DNA of 64,000 nt, taken from NCBI GenBank assembly GCA_947284805.1, contig OX369253.1, positions 17,305,936 through 17,369,935 of the forward strand. Direction: 5' to 3'. The stretch comes from Coleophora flavipennella. Taxonomy: Eukaryota; Arthropoda; Insecta; Lepidoptera; Coleophoridae. The notes beneath the pieces were generated by a model. That model made no database searches. It was not told the DNA's origin and saw only the letters and a list, made by a program, of their open reading frames with translations. Each line of letters begins with the position of its first letter. Within the stretch, counting starts at the first letter, position 1. Of the stretch, positions 11,116 through 22,370 are shown in pieces. The translations under genes and the position numbers were made by a program.

Positions 11116-12879
11116 TACATTACAATTTCTAGTTAAATACATACTTAAATTTCTATAATTAGGGCGTGAATATCTCTGCGTCCATTTACACAAACCACAA
11201 ATTTCAATACTCTATTTTCTTTTTTTTTTTCACAGAATCACAATAGGTAGGTCGACTGTAATATTATAAAAAATAAAACGATTGAGGAAACCTGCATATC
11301 TAATTTCAGATGTGTATGAAGGTCGCGTTGCACACGTCCGTAGGTGTAAATCTAAATGCCCTATACGTGACCGCGGGTGATGCTAAGTGGAACACTAGGC
11401 AACCGCCGTCGTCTATCCCTTGGATAGCACGGTTAATTGTGCCACACAGTAAGAGAGAGACTAGAAAATGTGGAGTATTATATATGAAATTAATCTTGAG
11501 ATTGTGCAGTGTATATTAGAAGTAATATTTTATTCGAAGATGTCATGTAATTATATTTTTTTTCACTGCAAATATGACCACTATTTCTAACCACCATGAC
11601 CCGATATTGTTTTCAAAACATACTGGAATCTGATTTTTATTATTAATCAAATGATTTCTTTAGAATCTCTCACACTATACATATTTCATACTATAAAAGT
11701 TTATGTTTTTAAGGTAGTGGTCTAAAAAGTAAAATTAAACGGATTACAGGCCTGCTCAGGCGGCATTTTGTCTGTATATTTGTATATTCCCAATTTTTTT
11801 TCAATTCTCTTTTCTTGAAACCTTTTTTATTTTGATGCCAATGGAAAGGTATTTAGGTAAGATACTACATAAATAGATAAAAAATATGTTATCGCACTTA
11901 ATTTAAAAATATATTTTTTTTCAACTCCCCATTTTCACCATAGAGCATTTTGTACCGCGTATTTAATAATACTATATTACTATACATATTGGTATTGAAT
12001 ATAACATAAAGGATAACTATTCTGCTCCAAGAATCAGTTGCTATCTTCTTTCAATAAAGTATAGGAACCATTTTTATAACAACCAGAGGCCAGCTTCGCT
12101 GAGGGCCACCCACGACGCAGTTAAAAGGAGACGGGCGCGGGAGATCTTCGTACACAGTAGGAGCCCACGTGTAATTCGCGTTACATAAGCAGAATAGTCG
12201 TTAAGAAACATATAACTAAAGAAGAGCGGGACTTCCTGATACAGGTATCCTATACTTATAAGGGGGTCCCATCCATGTTTGTAGATATTGTATATTCTGC
12301 TACTCAAATAAACGTTTTTTATTTTCATTTTTAGAGTTCTAAGCCTCTGCTGTTTGTCCGTCCGTCTTTCTAGCTGTATTTCATCAACCACACCATGTTG
12401 TACACAACGTAACAGGTTGAACAGGTGGCGCGCGCGTACTTAAACATTGACTCTGCGATCAATTAAACTAATAAAATGCAAAAAGTGAGGTTTCCAGCAA
12501 TAAATAACAAAAACATTGTGGTGAAGTTCTAGTGTATAAGTGACAGTGTTTGTGTTAAAAACTATACTCGAAAAATACAATAATAACACTGTAATAAATT
12601 CCAAGATAGAAAACTATGAAAATAGTACCTTTTGCCAATGATTTTTAATTATTCATATTATATATCGAGTGAGAAACTATTTTCTAAAAAACTATTAAAA
12701 TATTGAAATTCAGAAAAGTGTTAAATTTTAAATATTGACTTAAAATAAACCGTTGAGTGAATGTCACGAGACTATGTTAGGTTGACCTTTGGACTCACAA
12801 CTCAACACTAATAAATAACCAGATTTCGCAGGCCGGAGGCGTGACTCATATAACTATTTCAACGCACTCAATTACCGAT
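11116..12879. other. AT-rich DNA, no gene recognised
   Basis: Contains short unconvincing ORFs (11310-11519 plus, 12074-12391 minus) and a family H remnant near 12335-12400 ('tttgtccgtccgtctttc'). A GC-richer patch at 12085-12260 has no recognised domain. Confidence 0.5.
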
Positions 12880-13035
12880 CATAGCGCAGCGTTTATCACG
12901 TTAGTTCGTGGTTCAATTCGAGGCGGCGGACTGATTATTTTTTTCTTCGTTTTTTGTTTTGAAAAGCGTGTTGTAGAAAGCTTTTAAGTAAATAAGCTAG
13001 TGAGATTGTTTATCATTGATTCTTAAACTAGGCAA

Positions 13036-14034
13036 GTGGAATACTGTGAAAACTTTGGAATCATGACTCCAAACATTGGAAAATGTAGCAAATGCCGGAA
13101 GTTTATTAAAAATATAGAATATTTACTTTGTTCGGTTTGCAATTGTCATATCGATATCATAAGCGCTAATGTGTCTTGGGAGCGATTTAATATATTGAGC
13201 CCCAAAAGAAAATCTAAGTGGAGATGTGTAAAATGCGTGAAAAACATAAATATGTAATCTTAGATAATAAAACACAAGAAAGCTCCATTGATACCACACC
13301 ATTGATACCTGAATCTAAAACTTTAATTACACACAATTGAGAAATGGAAAATCCCCAAAATAATTTGACAATAGATATAAAAACACAAGAAAGTTCCAGT
13401 ACACCATTGATACCTGGATCGGAAACTTCCAGTACACACAACTTAGCAATGGAGACTCCCCAAAATTTTGTGACAGAACGCAACAAGTTTAAAATCAATA
13501 TCTCCACTAAGAACTATTTTGAGTGTTTACATTGTGATAATTCAGAGGATGAAGTACCGTACCCGGCTACATCATTTCGCCAAAACAGAAGCTGTCCTGA
13601 TATATGAGTAACTGATAGTGAAGAGTTGATAGAATTAAAGGCAAAAAATAAAGAACTTAGAGAAACAGTTGCTTACAGCAGATTATGAAATAGAAAATCT
13701 GTTACTGGAAAATAGTAATATTAAAAAAATAATTCAAAAGTGTGAAAAGAAATCTGACATACTAGCAAATATAAGTCGGCCAACACCGAAAAAGAATAAA
13801 ACGAATCCTAAGAAAAGTGTAAATGTTACGAGATTGGAATTCACAAACTTAGAACAAAAGGATGAAACTCCTACTTATGAAAGAATTTCTGAAAATGATT
13901 TGCAAGAGGTAAAAAATGATGACATGAAAGTGCAGTCTAATGCAGAGGAACCCCATAATCTCTTTGATTCCAAATTTTATAAACCCACTGAAGATGTAGA
14001 GCTACAATATAAACAAAATGTGATTAATGGCTGA
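13036..14034 (+). pseudogene. LINE ORF1 with PHD-like zinc finger and coiled coil
   Basis: Pieces of one protein in different frames. 13036-13257 encodes a cysteine-rich domain with spaced pairs CSKC, CSVC then CH and WRCVKC, the pattern of a PHD-type finger found in ORF1 of several CR1-group LINEs. 13344-13607 carries imperfect repeats (TPLIPGSET type) and ends with RQNRSCPDI. 13669-14034 has a heptad-like helix (EIENLLLENSNIKK) followed by a lysine-rich stretch. ORF1 proteins bind LINE RNA and assist reverse transcription. Stops separate the pieces, so it is not functional. Confidence 0.75.
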
Positions 14035-15282
14035 TGAAGATGGAAAAGGACTTAGAAATATACTGCAAAGACTACTGGGACCTAAATTCTTTGTTACTTC
14101 TTTTATAAAACCGAATGCTTCTATGGATAATGTTCTAAATGACAAGAGCAAGATTGAAAACAGAAACAGTGAATGTATGGCACTAAACTTCTTAAAACAA
14201 CATGTCAAAAGAATAGAAGAGGAGATGACTTGGGCTCCAGTTAGTAGCACAGAAATGATAAAAGTTGTAAAAAATATGACAAATAAAAACTCTCATGGAT
14301 ATGCAAAAAAGTACAGGCCGATATCGTTACTCCCAATTTTGTCCAAATTATTCGAAAAGATAAAAAATCTCAAAAGGAATTCGATCATTAACATCCGACA
14401 ATTTGGATATCAGGAAGGACTAGGAACGAGAAAAGCTATAGACTATTTAGTAAACGATGTAGTTGTTAAATTAAACGAAAAGTGCAGGGTAGCTGGTCTC
14501 TTCTTAGACCTAAGCTCTGCGTTCGACTGCGTTGACCACAGTATTTTATTACAAAAATTGTATCACCATTATTAGAAATAGTTATTTGAAACTTTTTAAG
14601 TCATACTTATTCAACAGATTACAATTTGTAGAGATTAAGAACATTAAAGCAAAACATGAAAAAGTATACAATTCTAGGCTAAAACGCATTGAAAGAGGGG
14701 TACCACAAGGCTCTATAATAAGACCTATACTATTATTAATATTTCAAAATGACCTTGTTAGCTATATTGATAACGTTGTGGGTGGAGCTGAATTAACTAT
14801 TTATGCAGATGACACTAACGCTATATTTTCAGCAAGAAATCATAATGAGCAAAACTCTAACAGCTTTTCATGATTGGTTTAGAAACAACAATCTTATACT
14901 TAGTACAGAGAAGACAAGCATCATTTTATTTAAAACTACAGCTAGGAAAAATGACACCATAAACATTGAAATTGACGGACATAAAGTAGAGCTGAGAAAA
15001 ACAGTAAAGTTTTTAGGGATTTTTATTGATCAGTTTTGAAATTGGCAAGATGAGTTAATGTCAATTGAGAATAGTGTCAGTTCTGCCTGTTACGCGCTAA
15101 AAAGTTTGCGGGATGAACTCACAACTTTGCAGCTTAAAACAATATACTATGCTCTCGTCGAGTCTAAGTTACGTTATAGCATAAAGCTTTGGGGAAACAG
15201 CTACTTTTATAATATGAGCAAAGCGTTTATTATTCATAAACGTGCTATTCGTACAATAGTTAGGATTCCTCAATGGGAATTA
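14035..15282 (+). pseudogene. LINE ORF2 reverse transcriptase, broken
   Basis: Reverse-transcriptase motifs appear in order across frames: KKYRPISLLPILSKLFEK (about 14310), LFLDLSSAFDCVDHS (about 14500), GVPQGS (about 14698) and the catalytic box TIYADDT (about 14797). A C-terminal segment with YYALVESKLRYSIKLWG and HKRAIRTIVRIPQWE follows, up to 15282. The apurinic endonuclease domain expected upstream is absent, and NSHGYAKKYRPISLL shows an internal deletion between the early RT motifs. Frameshifts near 14570 and 14870 and a stop near 15039 inactivate it. The rest of the protein is at 21069-21370. Confidence 0.85.
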
Positions 15283-16694
15283 TACAGGGTGATTTGTAAT
15301 GTCACGTATTCCCGTTAAGGGGTGATAGATAAGGTCAAAAGCAATCAATTTTGTCCTATAATGTGCTATCCGAAAGTTAACCGTTTTCGAGTTATTTCAA
15401 ATTTACTTTTTTTATTTTAAATTCCGGTTTCAGATGGTTAAAATTTGAATAAAAAAGAACTACGTGCCTGATTTTGAGTTTCTTCCTATCGTCGTATAGC
15501 GGACATTCCAATAGTTCATAATAAGTGATAAAATCTTGAAAAGCTTCAAACGTTTTCAAATTACGCTTTTTAAATTTATCAGTTTCCTATTTTTTTCTAT
15601 TTTTTTCGATAAAAAAGGCAATTTTCTGTAAAAAATCTCCTAGTAATTAAATGTGCAAAGTACGTTAATAACATCTTTAACTAACTAGCTTTCATTAGAG
15701 GTATTAAAATTAGTAGTATCTCAAGTACATGTAGAGAAAAAACGTTGAGACCCACAGAGGCCGGATTTTTAAAAGGAATTTTTATTACCTGTTTTAAGTA
15801 GGTAAGTCGTTACTGTCCTCAAAGGACTCGCATTTTATGGAATTTCTTTTTATTTATGGCAATCGGCTCGAATAGGGAGCGAGAGAGAAGAGCTGACTTT
15901 GTGAAGGAGTGAGTGAGAGAGAGAGAGAGCTGTTATTATTAATTGTAGTTACGCCGCCGCCGTCCCCACACGCCAAGCGAAAATTAGGTTTAGTTGGTAT
16001 CAACTACTTCGTACGCGCACACGTATTACGCACTAATTATCATTTACTAGCATTTTTGAGTTAACTTCGAGTTTTTGTTGGTTTATTATCATGGCAGACG
16101 CAGAAGATCCGCCAGGACCTTGGCAGCAGAATTTGTGAACTAATAAAAGAGTTTAATTAAAATAAAAGCCTTTTATTTATCGTACGTAATTATTTTTCGA
16201 ACATTAATTTCTTTACCTACTCATCATTTTTTTTTAATTTCTGTCTTTGTACTTGGAGTTATTTGTAACTTTTTACCTCAAATGAAAGCTAGTTAGTTAG
16301 AGATGTTAATAACGTACTTTGCACATTTAATTACTAGGAGATTTTTTACAGAAAATTGCCTTTTTTATTGAAAAAAATAGAAAAAAATAGGAAACTGATA
16401 AATTTAAAAAGCGTAATTTGAAAACGTTTGAAGCTTTTCAAGATTTTATCACTTATTATGAACTATTGGAATGTCCGCTATACGACGATAGCAAGAAACT
16501 CAAAATCAGGCACGTAGTTTCTTTTTATTCAAATTTTAACCATCTGAAACCGGAATTTAAAATAAAAAAAGTAAATTTGAAATAACTCGAAAACGGTTAA
16601 CTTTCGGATAGCACATTATAGGACAAAATTGATTGTTTTTGACCTTATCTATCACCCCTTAACGGGAATACGTGACATTACAAATCACCCTGTA
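15283..16694. mobile_element. TA-flanked element with about 450-bp inverted repeats
   Basis: The core 15285-16692 starts cagggtgatttgtaatgtc and ends gacattacaaatcaccctg, and both sides carry TA (15283-15284, 16693-16694). The inverted repeats extend inward to about 15720 and from about 16260 with few mismatches. The TA duplication and CAGGGTG termini suggest the Tc1/mariner superfamily, by inference. There is no transposase. The centre (15840-16160) is non-palindromic and holds a promoter-like segment, a 15-codon ORF and AATAAA-type sites, so it may be an internally deleted transposon that kept its 5' and 3' gene ends. Confidence 0.85.
16091..16138 (+). pseudogene. 15-codon ORF, possible transposase remnant
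   Basis: ATG in a fair context (ttatcATGGCA) opens MADAEDPPGPWQQNL and stops. GA-rich and GCC-rich sequence lies upstream (15850-15970), and 'aattaaaataaaagcc' follows within 30 bp. The position at the non-palindromic centre suggests the start codon and terminator of a lost coding region, but I do not recognise the peptide. Confidence 0.35.
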
Positions 16695-16696
16695 TA

Positions 16697-17229
16697 TGTC
16701 GAAGGGTTAGGGGGTTAGGTTAGGTTATGGATGGCCTTGTGGTTCACGTCCTTAACTATTTCGGTATTGGGCGTCGAAATAACAATGCAGCTATATCACA
16801 GAGGTCCTTCTTCAATAGTCTTGATCATTTGGTAATCGAAATTGTACAGGATGCCTTGGATAACAATGGATGCAAACGCGGTGATCACAGCGATGGCGTG
16901 ACACGTCCGTTTTTGCTCACAGATCACCACTACTTGTGTTCTGCTCGACGCTCCGTCGAAAAGTGTCTGCCTCGAGACTGACGTCCAGCTAATATGGCTT
17001 CTCCACAGATCTAATAAATTCTCAACTCAGTGTGGCAGCACAAACAGCCTTCCGTTAATACGTCATATTTGCTACCACAAACGATCGTCTCACGCACGAG
17101 TACAAGCGATCGTCACGCCGCCACCGGTTTCACCCAGGTACTAATACCTGACGTTTGATCCAAACAAAGTGTAACTATGTAAACTTATCTCGAGCTGGTA
17201 TTGGTCGCGTTTTCAATGACGCTCCGACA
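16697..17229 (+). repeat. Left LTR of the non-autonomous element
   Basis: 533 bp, TGTCGAAGG...GCTCCGACA. It contains three to four TTAGG-like units near its start and an 84-codon ORF (16727-16981) that the other LTR shares with one changed residue. I counted about three mismatches to the right LTR, near 16812, 17069 and 17118. Confidence 0.85.
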
Positions 17230-17607
17230 CGGCCATCTTGACGCATCACACGTCCCCGTGTGGGTCACCTGAAAGAAAAACATGACCACCAGAGTATTTC
17301 TTTTCTTAACTGGCCCGCTCGGCCAACCTGACATAAAATACAATAAGCATCAAGAGATTTTTATCACAGTTTACAGAGAAATTTTTCACTAAGCTTTCAA
17401 AATAAATAGGCACTTTCAGTAAAACAGTCAAGTCAATGTCAATTGTTAACAATTTCACTCGTTTAATCACTTGAATTGTATCCAATGTTTCGCAATGTAT
17501 CGCAATGTATCTCAATATTTCGCAATGTTTCGCAACAAATTCACTGCAGTTCGGTAAGCCCATTCGTTTGATAACCACATCAGTCACCCATCTTGGCAGC
17601 TCTGGGC

Positions 17608-17890
17608 CACCTCCATCCGGTGCCCAACCAAACTACAGTCACTCTACCTGGCGACTCTCAGACACCTCCATCCGGTGCCCGCCCAAACTCACAGTCGCTC
17701 TACCTGGCGACTCTCAGACACCTCCATCCGGTGCCCGCCCAAACATACAGTCACCCGACCTGGCGACTCTCAGACAACCTCTCAGGTGTCCGCCCAAAAA
17801 CACAGTCACCCTACCTGGCGACTCTTGGACCACCTCCCTCCGGTGTCCAACCACACTATCGCTTCCATGCGGCGATCTCAAACATCACCT
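17608..17890 (+). repeat. 55-57-bp tandem repeat, five units
   Basis: Units begin 'cacctccatccggtg' near 17608, 17663, 17719, 17774 and 17831, each ending in 'acctggcgactctcagaca' or close to it. The repeat lacks stops in more than one frame, which explains the overlapping ORFs. Confidence 0.9.
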
Positions 17891-18744
17891 CTTTCTGGTG
17901 ATTGCCAACATCACCTCCCCGGTGATACGCCTGCGAGCCAAACGCACGCCACACACAGTTGTGGCCGCACAGCAACGAGAAAATCAACTCGGTGTTTTAC
18001 GCCTACGTCTACGAATGGCTGAGACTATTGGCGTTCTGTTGCGAAACATTGTGTCACGGTCAAGTACAAAAGTCCTTACTCTGCATTAGTAGATGGTCGA
18101 GGTTCAGTCTCTCCATCATCAATTCTGTCCAAGTCAATAATACTGTCACTATCGGGCATTTAACGTAATCTGTCGTAAGCGTATTTGTTGGTCAGATTAG
18201 AAGTTAACGCTTTAAAGACATAACGGTCATGCTTCTCCATTTGTAACAACGCAAAGTTAGGTAACTTGTGAAACTAAGCTATAGTTTAGAAATCAGCCAC
18301 TGGCGCCGCCCCAGAGCAGTACATCACCCATCTCTTCCCAAGGGCTCCACAAGAAGTGACTAAGTGACCAAAAAAACTGAGGATGAGCAGCACCGTCCAT
18401 CACGCCTATACTGTACCACCAAACAACCCGCCAAGTGTAGCGTTTTTTTTTTTACAATTGGTAAAACCGCTCCAACATGGGGGAGGCCCATGTCTATTAT
18501 CACATCAGCAGCAAGCTGATTAACAACTCCTGTCATAGGATGCGTTACTCTCCGTATTATCACTAGTCTGTTGTCGTGCTTCACTTAGATAAAATTACAG
18601 CCTGTGTGTGTAATCCACAAACATGACATTTAGAGGTTAAGCTACTTTACTCGTACCTAGAAGCAACTCCAGGAGGCTGTACTTCGTAACTCGGTTAACC
18701 AACAGTTCGGTTGTTGCCAAATGATCATCATGTAGGGACTTGTA

Positions 18745-18793
18745 ACATGAAATCTCATTACTATACTTAGAGTATAGTAATGAGATTTCATGT
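18745..18793. other. Perfect 23-bp hairpin with a 3-nt loop
   Basis: The arm acatgaaatctcattactatact (18745-18767) is followed by tag and then its exact reverse complement (18771-18793). It lies in the middle of the non-coding internal region and could act in RNA dimerisation or packaging, or be a recent snap-back mutation. The role is inference. Confidence 0.9.
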
Positions 18794-20531
18794 TTTTCAT
18801 GTTATTTTATGTTATTTCCTTAGGGAAGTGAGCATATTTTAAAGGACACTTAACTAAGAGTACCAACGTTTAAACGTATTAAGATTCACCTGACCGTTGC
18901 CACGCACCTAAAGCGTTTATAAACGTGAGTTTAAACACAAGAGGGCATTACGTAGATCGAATGACACATGGATGTATTCGAACAGACACTCCGAAATTAC
19001 AAAATCAATCATTTCGATTTATTAGGGGTAGAATGCACCTAACCTAATGTAACCACTAGCTATGCTTGACGTGGTGAAATAGTGACCACATATGAAGTCA
19101 ATCGATGTGATTAACTATCTGAGGAAGCGATTACCGTTTAGGCAGGTTGTCATTTCGTTCACGGTTATCAACACACTTGCATTCTATCCTTTTTCTTAAC
19201 CAGCATGATAAGGCTGTCAAAAAGGGAAAGCTTCGAAGCGTGACATTCGCAGCCTACAGCCCATGAATCCTGTATCATCATCACATAAGCCGCAAGACGT
19301 CCACCACTGCACTCCGCATACTACCCTGTTATTATTCTTTTTTTTTTTACAATTGGTAAACAAAATATTTTATTGGGATCCCGAAACTCATCTACCTACA
19401 TAGGGTCTATACGATAGCGGGGCATTAATAATTCCAACCATCTCGACCAATTCATCACGAAAGCTATTAAAAATAGGCAACAACTTTGGCCTATGATCAA
19501 CGAGGATATCAGTCGCAATACGAAGAAAGCTAATAAGGGTTTACTCCATGTTAAGATGCCAGTCTCAATATTATAAATGCTTAAAGGGGTTTCAATACTT
19601 TCAATCCTGGTTTAGGTTTGTTTAACCGAAACTCTAGTTAGCTAAATGAATCGTCATATTTACAATGAGTCCTCGTTCAAAATCTTCCGTTCAATCACGA
19701 CGTTGTGTCACAAGTAAAATCCGAAAGCATGTGAAAGAGTACTTTCCACAAGGCATCATTTTAGCTGCTAATGCAATCACTACTAGAAGGGTAAGGGACT
19801 AACTACTCTATTCGCATCCTTACCGACAGTCAAGCTGTTTTGTTATTGACAGACTCGTTTAAAAGTACCGTCAATCCTAGATTTAAAATATATGAATCGA
19901 TCATAATATCGTTCGTACTCGTCTGGCATAACAAGATATGACCATTCTGAACAATGCCCGTCAATATTACTCTCACTCGATATTTGTTCTGTACAGTCAA
20001 CTTAAGAGTTGCCTACAAAAGTCAATAGTGCGTTAGTATTGAACACACTCCCGAAAGTCTAAACACGAAACTTTCTTTAACGAGAGAACAGTAGGCACCA
20101 CTACAGATTAGGTAATAGTACTACGCACGTACTACTACCACCATCAAAACAAAAGGGGTACGACTCACCGGATTTTCGTAGCACCGCGTACATCACGCAC
20201 TTCGCAGAAGCCGCACGCGCCGCTCGCGTGCATCTCCGCTGCTGCCAGCACAGCCCACGCTGTCACCTCATTCCAATGGTCGTTCCGTAAGGGAGATGTC
20301 GACAGTTGTGCACCGTGCACGTGGATAAGCTTCAGGTATATTCGGGGTCAATTCTGTCAATGTGATTGCAGCAGATGTAGGATGGTGCTCGCATAGCCTC
20401 AATCAATTGCAGCATGTTCAGCACGAAGAATTGTTGCCAGTGAGTTTTTATTTCGCTGCTCCATCATCAATTTTCACATTTTCTCGTCGTTGTGCACTTG
20501 TTGCGAGCGCTGGGAAAAATCCCACTTCTGA

Positions 20532-21064
20532 TGTCGAAGGGTTAGGGGGTTAGGTTAGGTTATGGATGGCCTTGTGGTTCACGTCCTTAACTATTTCGGT
20601 ATTGGGCGTCGAAATAACAATGCAGCTATATCACAGAGGTCCTTCTTGAATAGTCTTGATCATTTGGTAATCGAAATTGTACAGGATGCCTTGGATAACA
20701 ATGGATGCAAACGCGGTGATCACAGCGATGGCGTGACACGTCCGTTTTTGCTCACAGATCACCACTACTTGTGTTCTGCTCGACGCTCCGTCGAAAAGTG
20801 TCTGCCTCGAGACTGACGTCCAGCTAATATGGCTTCTCCACAGATCTAATAAATTCTCAACTCAGTGTGGCAGCACAAACAGCCTTCCGTTAATACGTCA
20901 TCTTTGCTACCACAAACGATCGTCTCACGCACGAGTACAAGCGATCGTCACGCCACCACCGGTTTCACCCAGGTACTAATACCTGACGTTTGATCCAAAC
21001 AAAGTGTAACTATGTAAACTTATCTCGAGCTGGTATTGGTCGCGTTTTCAATGACGCTCCGACA
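20532..21064 (+). repeat. Right LTR of the non-autonomous element
   Basis: 533 bp and about 99% identical to the left LTR by eye. It is followed by TATA (21065-21068) and then by the resumed LINE reading frame. High LTR identity implies a fairly recent insertion. Confidence 0.85.
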
Positions 21065-21068
21065 TATA

Positions 21069-21370
21069 AAAGTCACTTCGTCGAGTTAAATATTCTCACT
21101 GCCCCCTGCCCTTATATTATGGTTTTGCTCTGTGACTACAAAAAACAGTTGTTAAATATTGAAACAGAAACAGACAAAGTTATGCGTGAACGGACTAGAC
21201 GAAAAGATGTGAAACAGAAGATAATGCCGAGATTAGACGTAGTAAAACACGCTGCTTTTTATCAGTCTCCGAACTTGTTTAATAAACTACATATCGCACT
21301 TAAGTCAATTGCAAGCTATGGACTGTTTAAAAGAGGGTTGCGAGAATTTTTGACACGTAAATGTTATTAA
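21069..21370 (+). pseudogene. C-terminus of the split LINE ORF2
   Basis: Reads KSHFVELNILTAPCPYI, then a basic linker and NLFNKLHIALKSIASYGLFK, REFLTRKCY and a stop at 21368-21370. The hydrophobic/basic pattern ('F.ELNILT..YI' and 'F...L..FL....Y') is the usual end of CR1/L2-type ORF2 proteins. It continues in frame from the piece ending at 15282. The ORF that begins at 20990 starts inside the LTR and is not a real start. Confidence 0.8.
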
Positions 21371-21408
21371 ACAGTGAATGAATATATCCAAGATAAACAC
21401 ATTGCAGA

Positions 21409-22370
21409 CTAAAATTGTTCTGTACTGAGGCCATCGAGCATTGTGCTTAGGTCTTCTATAGTCTCAGCCATGACCACGATATCGTCAGCGAATCGGAGGT
21501 GGGATATGTACTCGCCGTTGATATTTATGCCTAGTCCACCCCAGTCCAGAAGCTTAAAAACATCTTCCAGGGCGGCGGTGAACAGTTTCGGAGATAAAAC
21601 GTCTCCCTGTCTCACCCCTCGCTGCAACTGGATAGGTTTCGAGTTCTGGTCCTGGAGGTGAACCGACATGGTGGCGTTTTCATACAGGCACTTCAACACC
21701 TTGATGTATCGATGGTCAATTTGGCACCGCTGGAGAGACTGTAGCACAGCCCAGGTTTTGACTGAATCAGAGGCCTTCTCATAGTCCACAAACGCCAAGC
21801 ATAGTGGCTGATTGTACTCTTCGGTCTTCTGTATAATCTGCCGCAGCGTATGTATGTGGTCTATGGTACTAAAGCCTTTTCGGAAACCGGCTTGTTCGGG
21901 AGGCTGGAAGTCGTCAAACCTGCGTGCGAGACGATTCGTAATGACTCTCGAAAACAGCTTGTAGACATGGCTCAGAAGTGAGATGGGTCTGTAGTTCTTC
22001 AGCAGGGTGTTGTCACCCTTTTTTAAGAAAAGCACGACCACACTTCTGTGCCATGCCTTAGGCGTTTGTCCCTCGAGTATAACGGAATTAAATAACTTCT
22101 GAAGAGCTTTTAGTACCGGTGATCCACCTGCTTTCAGAAGTTCAGTCGTAATTCCATCATCACCCGGTGCCTTGTTCTTCTTGAGCTGTTTGAGAGCCAT
22201 TCTAATCTCGTACAGGCTGACGTCCGGGATATCTTCGGTATAGTGTCGGGTTAGTCTGGCTCTTGGGTCTTCAGCCAGATCGCTGACAGGCAAACGTGTG
22301 GTCTTGTACAATTGTCCATAGAACTTCTCAACTTCTTCCAGCAACTCAGTCTTAGACGATATGGTCCTGC
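21409..22370 (-). pseudogene. RTE reverse transcriptase domain, inverted segment
   Basis: An open frame of over 310 codons on the minus strand. RT motifs in order: LKKNKAPGDDGI, LKNYRPISLLSHVYKLFSR, EQAGFRKGFSTIDHI, CLAFVDYEKASDSV (the usual F after EKA is S), LQRGVRQGDVLSPKLF and the catalytic HLRFADDIVVMAE. RTE enzymes reverse-transcribe LINE RNA at a nicked target. The frame enters from the junction side through TELLEEVEKFYGQLY without a start codon of its own, so the ATG at 22344 is internal. The last few residues (TEQF) come from the flank. Confidence 0.9.

Larger units (their letters stand above)
17230..20531. other. Internal region of the non-autonomous LTR element
   Basis: 3.3 kb without recognisable protein domains. 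It includes an ORF of 194 codons (17505-18089) created by the stop-poor tandem repeat, the hairpin at 18745-18793, two short T-runs each followed by acaattggtaa (18459, 19347) and a GC-rich patch just before the right LTR (20170-20300). Confidence 0.7.
16697..21064. mobile_element. Non-autonomous 4.4-kb LTR retrotransposon
   Basis: Two 533-bp direct repeats start TGTCG and end CGACA, with 3.3 kb between them. The element is flanked by TATA on both sides; the left copy was itself split by the TA-flanked element. The internal region has no gag or pol similarity in any frame, only ORFs below 200 codons, a 55-57-bp tandem repeat and a perfect hairpin. I found no canonical TGG primer-binding site directly after the left LTR. 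This fits a large retrotransposon derivative that would need proteins from another element. Confidence 0.8.

Noticed and set aside
16727..16981. 84-codon ORF present twice (also 20562-20816) as a conserved gene
   Set aside because: The two copies are the two LTRs of one element, so similarity reflects LTR duplication and not selection.
17505..18089. 194-codon proline-rich protein
   Set aside because: Produced by the 55-57-bp tandem repeat; two other frames are open over the same stretch.
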